Shown one piece after another: positions 7,076 through 9,592 of a stretch of DNA of 9,592 nucleotides. The notes below the pieces were generated by a model. It saw only the letters and a list, made by a program, of their open reading frames with translations. It was not told the DNA's origin and did no database searches. A program made the translations under genes and the position numbers. Source of the DNA: Aquabacterium sp. (lineage in GTDB: Bacteria > Pseudomonadota > Gammaproteobacteria > Burkholderiales > Burkholderiaceae_C); contig JAURXG010000369.1 in NCBI GenBank assembly GCA_030654555.1, forward strand, positions 1-9,592, given 5' to 3'. The stretch's first letter is position 1. Every line of letters starts with the position of its first letter.

Positions 7076-7113
7076 AAGAGGGCCGCCGCAGCGCCAGCTG
7101 CGGCGGCCCTCTT
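7076..7113. terminator. Bidirectional rho-independent-type terminator
   Basis: A perfect 17-bp inverted repeat, AAGAGGGCCGCCGCAGC (7076-7092) and its complement (7097-7113), has a 4-base loop GCCA. It lies between two convergent genes. The stem ends in CTCTT on both strands, which gives a short T-rich end in either direction (CTCTTCGTT on plus, CTCTTGCGTT on minus). It would stop transcription of the binding-protein gene and of the ABM gene. Confidence 0.8.
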
Positions 7114-7122
7114 CGTTGGACC

Positions 7123-7488
7123 TCAGACCCGGCGGAAGCCCGATTCCAGCGCGAAGAACTGCGGCGCCAGGTCGGCCATAGGCGCGCGCAGCTTGTCCAG
7201 CTCGGCGGCCGGCCCGTGCACTTCCAGCTTGATGATCGACGCCAGCTTCAGTGCCTCGCCCAGCAGTTCGCCCACGTTGCCCAGGTGGGCCAGCACCGCG
7301 TCGGCGTTGTCGTAGCCTTCGCGGCAGTGCGCCACCAGGCCGTTGAACGAGAAGCAGTAGTGCACGCAGCCGGGCTCGCTGCGGGTCTTGGCGACGAATT
7401 GCGGGCCCAGCGCCTGGAAGGCGTCGAGCTGGCCCTCGTTGATCTGGAAGTAGGGCACCAGGGTGCAGCAGGTGTCGGTGACTTGCAT
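7123..7488 (-). CDS. ABM-domain protein (putative quinol monooxygenase-like)
   Basis: This small protein of 121 residues has the pattern of the antibiotic-biosynthesis-monooxygenase (ABM) dimeric alpha-beta barrel. An opening beta-strand TLVPYFQI (9-16) precedes helix GQLDAFQALGPQFVAKTRSE (19-38). The PGCVHYCFSFNG segment (39-50) stands where the family has P-G-x-x-x-Y, and HLGNVGELLGEALKLA (68-83) follows. ABM proteins include cofactor-free quinol oxygenases and many of unknown role; no catalytic residue can be identified here. I chose the ATG at 7488-7486 because CGGAG lies seven bases upstream (7496-7500, minus strand) and the family begins there. The earlier ATG at 7563 would add 25 unrelated residues. 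It is divergent from the next gene and terminates at the shared hairpin. The family call is fair, the reaction unknown. Confidence 0.78.
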   Translation of the reverse strand: MQVTDTCCTLVPYFQINEGQLDAFQALGPQFVAKTRSEPGCVHYCFSFNGLVAHCREGYDNADAVLAHLGNVGELLGEALKLASIIKLEVHGPAAELDKLRAPMADLAPQFFALESGFRRV

Positions 7489-7495
7489 GGGCTTG

Positions 7496-7500
7496 CTCCG
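7496..7500 (-). promoter_or_regulatory. Shine-Dalgarno that decides the ABM gene start
   Basis: CGGAG on the minus strand lies seven bases before the ATG at 7488 and favours this start over the in-frame ATG at 7563. Confidence 0.6.
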
Positions 7501-7542
7501 CAGGGGACGGGTGGATGGGAGGCCGATGGTAGGCAGCGCCCC

Positions 7543-7580
7543 GTGCCGCCGATACCCGTGCATTCACCCATCGGCGGCAC
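7543..7580. repeat. 11-bp perfect inverted repeat in a divergent promoter region
   Basis: GTGCCGCCGAT (7543-7553) and ATCGGCGGCAC (7570-7580) are exact reverse complements separated by 16 bases. They lie in the 171-base gap between the divergent ABM gene and the conserved membrane-protein gene. A third copy of the core, GCCGATGG (7522-7529), is nearby and is the reverse complement of CCATCGGC at 7568-7575. The arrangement of half-sites fits an operator for a dimeric regulator, but no regulator gene is in the window. A structural hairpin is the alternative. Confidence 0.45.
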
Positions 7581-7659
7581 CGGCACGCCCCGCCTTTGCT
7601 GTCACACTGCGGCAGCCGCCATGCCCGGGGAGGCCGACCCTCCCCTGCCGGCAAGCCCC

Positions 7660-8274
7660 ATGAACACACCCATCGACGACCTGCTGACGCGCATGCGCGC
7701 GCTCGAAGAGGAACTGGAGGTCGAGCTCGCGAAGAAGCGCGACGAGATCGCCTTCGTGATCGAGCACCAGCGCGTGCGCTTCGCCCAGGAGGTGCTGGCA
7801 TGCCAGCGGCCACACCGCGTCGGCCTGTGGCGCTACCTGCGCGAAGGCAGCCTGCCGGTACTGCTGAGCGCGCCGCTGATCTACGCCGGCTTCCTGCCGT
7901 TTGTGCTGATGGACCTGTTCATCACCGTCTACCAGCGCCTGTGCTTTCCGGTCTATCGCATCCCCCGGGTGCGCCGCGCCGACTACTTCGACTTCGACCG
8001 CGGCGACCTGCCCTACCTCAACCTGCTGGAGCGATTCAACTGCTTCTACTGCGCCTACGGCAACGGTGTGGCCGCCTACATGCGCGAGGTGGCGGCGCGC
8101 ACCGAGCAGTATTGGTGCCCGATCAAGCATGCGCGTCGCATCGTGGCCGCGCACGAGCGCTACCCGCGATTCTTCGAGTTCGGCGATGCCCAGGCCTACC
8201 GCGAAGGCCTGGAGCGCCTGCGCCGCCGCTACGATGAGGGCATGCCGGCGCCGCCGCCGGCCCCCCCGACCTGA
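7660..8274 (+). CDS. Conserved membrane-associated protein of unknown function with Cys-X2-Cys...Cys-X3-His
   Basis: This 204-residue protein belongs to a conserved proteobacterial group I recognise by pattern but cannot name or assign a function. Residues 8-48 are charged and probably a coiled coil (LEEELEVELAKKRDEI). Residues 65-92 are hydrophobic, one long or two short membrane segments. The cytoplasm-side arginine-rich IPRVRRADYFDFDRGDLPYL (101-120) is followed by the conserved core: FNCFYCAYGNG (126-136; Cys128, Cys131) and EQYWCPIKHARR (149-160; Cys153, His157). The three Cys and one His could bind a metal or serve redox chemistry; this is inference. The proline-rich C-terminus is likely disordered. 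The ATG at 7660 is chosen because family-like sequence starts there; an in-frame ATG at 7621 is possible and neither has a good Shine-Dalgarno. It is followed 15 bases later by the NTF2-like gene, so the two are probably cotranscribed. Confidence 0.75.
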   Translation: MNTPIDDLLTRMRALEEELEVELAKKRDEIAFVIEHQRVRFAQEVLACQRPHRVGLWRYLREGSLPVLLSAPLIYAGFLPFVLMDLFITVYQRLCFPVYRIPRVRRADYFDFDRGDLPYLNLLERFNCFYCAYGNGVAAYMREVAARTEQYWCPIKHARRIVAAHERYPRFFEFGDAQAYREGLERLRRRYDEGMPAPPPAPPT

Positions 8275-8278
8275 CCCT

Positions 8279-8283
8279 GGGAG
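8279..8283 (+). promoter_or_regulatory. Shine-Dalgarno deciding the NTF2-like gene start
   Basis: GGGAG directly abuts the ATG at 8284, too close to serve it, and lies six bases before the in-frame ATG at 8290. This favours 8290 as the start. Confidence 0.6.
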
Positions 8284-8289
8284 ATGCCG

Positions 8290-8706
8290 ATGAGCCCCGA
8301 ATCCGTGATGAGCGCCTGGCACCATGTGGTGACCTCGCGCGACCCCGCCGCACTGCGCGCGATCCTGGCCGACGACGTGGTATTCCACTCGCCGGTGGTG
8401 CACACGCCGCAGCGCGGCAAGGCGATCACCTTCCAGTACCTGATGGGCGCGATGCACGTGCTCAACAACGCCGGCTTCCGCTACGAGCGCCAGATCGTCG
8501 GCGCGCACGATGCGCTGCTCGAGTTCACCACCGAGATCGACGGCATCCAGATCAACGGCATCGACCTGATCCGCTGGAACGACGCCGGCCAGATCGTCGA
8601 CTTCAAGGTGATGGTGCGCCCGCTGAAGGCGGTGAACCTGCTGCACCAGAAGATGGGCGCGATGCTCGAGGCGCTGAAGGCGCGGCAAGGCCAGCAGCAG
8701 CAGTGA
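8290..8706 (+). CDS. NTF2-like / SnoaL-type small protein
   Basis: This cytoplasmic protein of 138 residues has the cone-shaped NTF2 fold typical of SnoaL-like proteins. Helix SPESVMSAWHHVVTSRDPAA (2-21) precedes LRAILADDVVFHSPVV (22-37), the usual L-x-x-x-L-x-D-D-V-x-F-x-S-P pattern. GKAITFQYLMGAMHVL (43-58) follows, then strands around 64-95 and the family ending IDLIRWNDAGQIVDFKVMVRP (91-111) with a final helix. Members range from isomerases and cyclases to proteins without known activity; no catalytic His/Asp set can be assigned. The Gln-rich tail (135-138) is unremarkable. The gene follows the unknown membrane protein by 15 bases, and its AhpD-like neighbour is convergent. The fold is clear, the function open. 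Confidence 0.85.
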   Translation: MSPESVMSAWHHVVTSRDPAALRAILADDVVFHSPVVHTPQRGKAITFQYLMGAMHVLNNAGFRYERQIVGAHDALLEFTTEIDGIQINGIDLIRWNDAGQIVDFKVMVRPLKAVNLLHQKMGAMLEALKARQGQQQQ

Positions 8707-8729
8707 GCGCCGCGCGCGCGGTGCGGCGC
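8707..8729. terminator. Possible weak hairpin between convergent genes
   Basis: GCGCCGC (8707-8713) and GCGGCGC (8723-8729) form a 7-bp stem with a 9-base loop. It fills the 24-base gap between the convergent NTF2-like and AhpD-like stops. There is no T-tract; the call rests on position and symmetry. Confidence 0.3.
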
Positions 8730-8730
8730 G

Positions 8731-9126
8731 TCAGCGCTTGAAGACCTCGTCCACCGGCACGCCCAGGCCGGCCACGATGCGGTTGGTCTGCGCGGCCATG
8801 CCGACGATGGCCATCAGCTCCATCAGCTCGGCCTCGCCCATGCCCTTGGCGCGCGCCGCCGCGGTGTGCGAGTGGATGCAGTAGTCGCAGCCGTGGGCGA
8901 TGGACACCGCCAGGTAGATCATCTCCTTGACCTGCGGCGACAACTGGCCCGGCCCCATCACCACCTTCAGCTGTGCCCAGGTGCGCCCCAGCAGCGCCGG
9001 GTCGTGCGCCAGCGCGCGCCAGAAGTTGTTGATGTAGTCGGTGCCGCGGGTGGCACGGATGTCGGCAAACACCGCCGCCGCCTCGGGCGCCAGTTGCTCG
9101 TCGGTCAACAGGGTCACGGTGGCCAT
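8731..9126 (-). CDS. AhpD-like carboxymuconolactone-decarboxylase-family protein
   Basis: This is a small alpha-helical protein of 131 residues of the CMD/AhpD family. The AhpD-type redox motif E-X11-C-X2-C-X3-H is complete: Glu68, Cys80, Cys83, His87, within EMIYLAVSIAHGCDYCIHSH. In AhpD these residues reduce a partner peroxiredoxin, so a thiol-disulfide or peroxide-related role is likely, though many members are uncharacterised. The N-terminal part (1-60) with FWRALAHDPALLGRTWAQLK is the usual helical lead-in. It starts at ATG 9126-9124, preceded by GGGAGG (9131-9136, minus strand) four bases upstream; the open frame continues upstream to 9588 but without family-like sequence. No ahpC is adjacent. 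The gene is convergent with the NTF2-like gene and divergent from the secreted-protein gene. Confidence 0.88.
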   Translation of the reverse strand: MATVTLLTDEQLAPEAAAVFADIRATRGTDYINNFWRALAHDPALLGRTWAQLKVVMGPGQLSPQVKEMIYLAVSIAHGCDYCIHSHTAAARAKGMGEAELMELMAIVGMAAQTNRIVAGLGVPVDEVFKR

Positions 9127-9301
9127 GGGCCCTCCCTCTGCAGGTGGTGAGGCGGCATCGCCCGGCGGGCCGCCGCCGCACGAGCATACGGGACGCCCGC
9201 CGCACCCGGCCGGCCCGGCGCATCGGCTAAGCTCGCCGCCCCGGTCTTGACTCCGGCGCGCGGCTGGGCCTGGTCGGCCTGCCGCCCGCGCCCTCACCCT
9301 G

Positions 9302-9592
9302 ATGCCCTGCCGCCTGCGCCCTGCCCGCCACTGTCGATCCACCGGCCGCGTCCGCCGGGGTGGCCGTTGGGGGCGGGCGGGTGGCGCGGGGCTGATGGAC
9401 CTGATGGCGCTGATGGCGCTGACGGTCCTGATGGCCCTGGGCAGCGGCGGGCCCGCCGCGGCGGCCACGGCCGCCATCGCGCCCGCCGACTGCGGATTGC
9501 TGTGGCGCGTCACCGCGGTGCTGGACCGGCAACCGCGCGCGTTGCAGATCAGCCTGGACTTCGACCCTGGCACGCGCACCCGCACCACCCTG
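9302..9592 (+). CDS. N-terminal part of a secreted protein (3' end outside window)
   Basis: An open frame runs from ATG 9302 to the window end (97 codons) without a stop. An Arg-rich region (residues 1-31) leads to a hydrophobic core built from Leu-Met-Ala repeats (32-46), then an Ala-rich segment ending about PAAAAT, a plausible signal-peptidase site. The mature start, DCGLLWRVTAVLDRQPRALQ and onward, looks like beta-strand sequence. The ATG at 9395 is an alternative start that would remove the long basic N-region. The beginning of the mature part faintly resembles M61-type peptidases, but too little is visible to claim this. No convincing Shine-Dalgarno was found for either start. That it is a real gene is supported by reading-frame length, codon pattern and the signal peptide. 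Confidence 0.5.
   Translation, partial: MPCRLRPARHCRSTGRVRRGGRWGRAGGAGLMDLMALMALTVLMALGSGGPAAAATAAIAPADCGLLWRVTAVLDRQPRALQISLDFDPGTRTRTTL

Noticed and set aside
5866..7077. A 403-codon open frame on the minus strand opposite the binding-protein gene
   Set aside because: It is rich in His, Arg, Gly and Val and shows no recognisable motif. The plus-strand gene has a signal peptide, a Shine-Dalgarno and clear family motifs.
7564..8688. A 374-codon open frame on the minus strand opposite the membrane-protein and NTF2-like genes
   Set aside because: Shadow composition. Both plus-strand genes have family-like sequence, and one has a good Shine-Dalgarno.
9184..9189. TATGCT on the minus strand as a -10 for the AhpD-like gene
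   Set aside because: Position is suitable, but no -35-like element lies upstream at the proper spacing, so it is not supported as a promoter.
9247..9252. TTGACT as a -35 box for the terminal secreted-protein gene
   Set aside because: No -10-like hexamer occurs 16-18 bases downstream; the region there is purely GC-rich.
1..9592. Mobile elements, CRISPR arrays, tRNA or rRNA genes
   Set aside because: No transposase or integrase motifs, regular spaced repeats, tRNA-like cloverleaf or rRNA-like conserved segments were seen on reading both strands.

Overview
This 9.6 kb window is GC-rich chromosomal DNA, most likely from a betaproteobacterium of the order Burkholderiales (Leptothrix/Rubrivivax/Sphaerotilus-like). 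The assignment rests on the fused-type isobutyryl-CoA mutase C-terminus, a Pseudomonas/Burkholderiales-style minor pilin operon, a type I periplasmic binding protein, and codon use dominated by G/C third positions. No mobile element, CRISPR array, tRNA or rRNA was seen, and the region looks like stable chromosome.

Layout. (1) Positions 1-1524 (+) hold the C-terminal 507 residues of an adenosylcobalamin-dependent acyl-CoA mutase of the IcmF type; its N-terminus lies outside the window. (2) Positions 1570-5631 (-) form a tightly packed five-gene operon of type IV pilus minor pilins, transcribed in the order pilE-like, fimT, pilW, pilX, pilV. Four of the five have a textbook class III prepilin leader (Gly, then a hydrophobic stretch with Glu at +5). 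The genes overlap by 1, 7 and 4 bases or are 9 bases apart, so they look translationally coupled. The usual adhesin/tip gene pilY1 is absent, whereas PilX (439 aa) and PilV (381 aa) are long and rich in cysteine. (3) Positions 5854-7032 (+) encode an orphan LivK-type substrate-binding protein, divergent from the pilin operon and followed by a strong, probably bidirectional hairpin terminator. (4) Positions 7123-9126 carry four small genes: an ABM-fold (antibiotic-biosynthesis-monooxygenase-like) protein (-), a conserved membrane-associated protein of unknown function with a Cys-X2-Cys...Cys-X3-His signature (+), an NTF2/SnoaL-like protein (+, 15 bases after the previous gene), and an AhpD-like carboxymuconolactone-decarboxylase-family protein with an intact E-X11-C-X2-C-X3-H motif (-). 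(5) From about 9302 to the end (+) is the start of a secreted protein that runs out of the window.

How the parts work together. The minor pilins would initiate pilus assembly and sit at the pilus tip. The mutase feeds branched or short acyl-CoA metabolism. The binding protein captures an unidentified small solute in the periplasm. The small redox-type proteins have no assignable pathway. I see no clearly new system. The least ordinary elements are the pilY1-less minor pilin operon with long PilX/PilV, the uncharacterised Cys-bearing membrane protein, and two inverted-repeat elements in divergent promoter regions.
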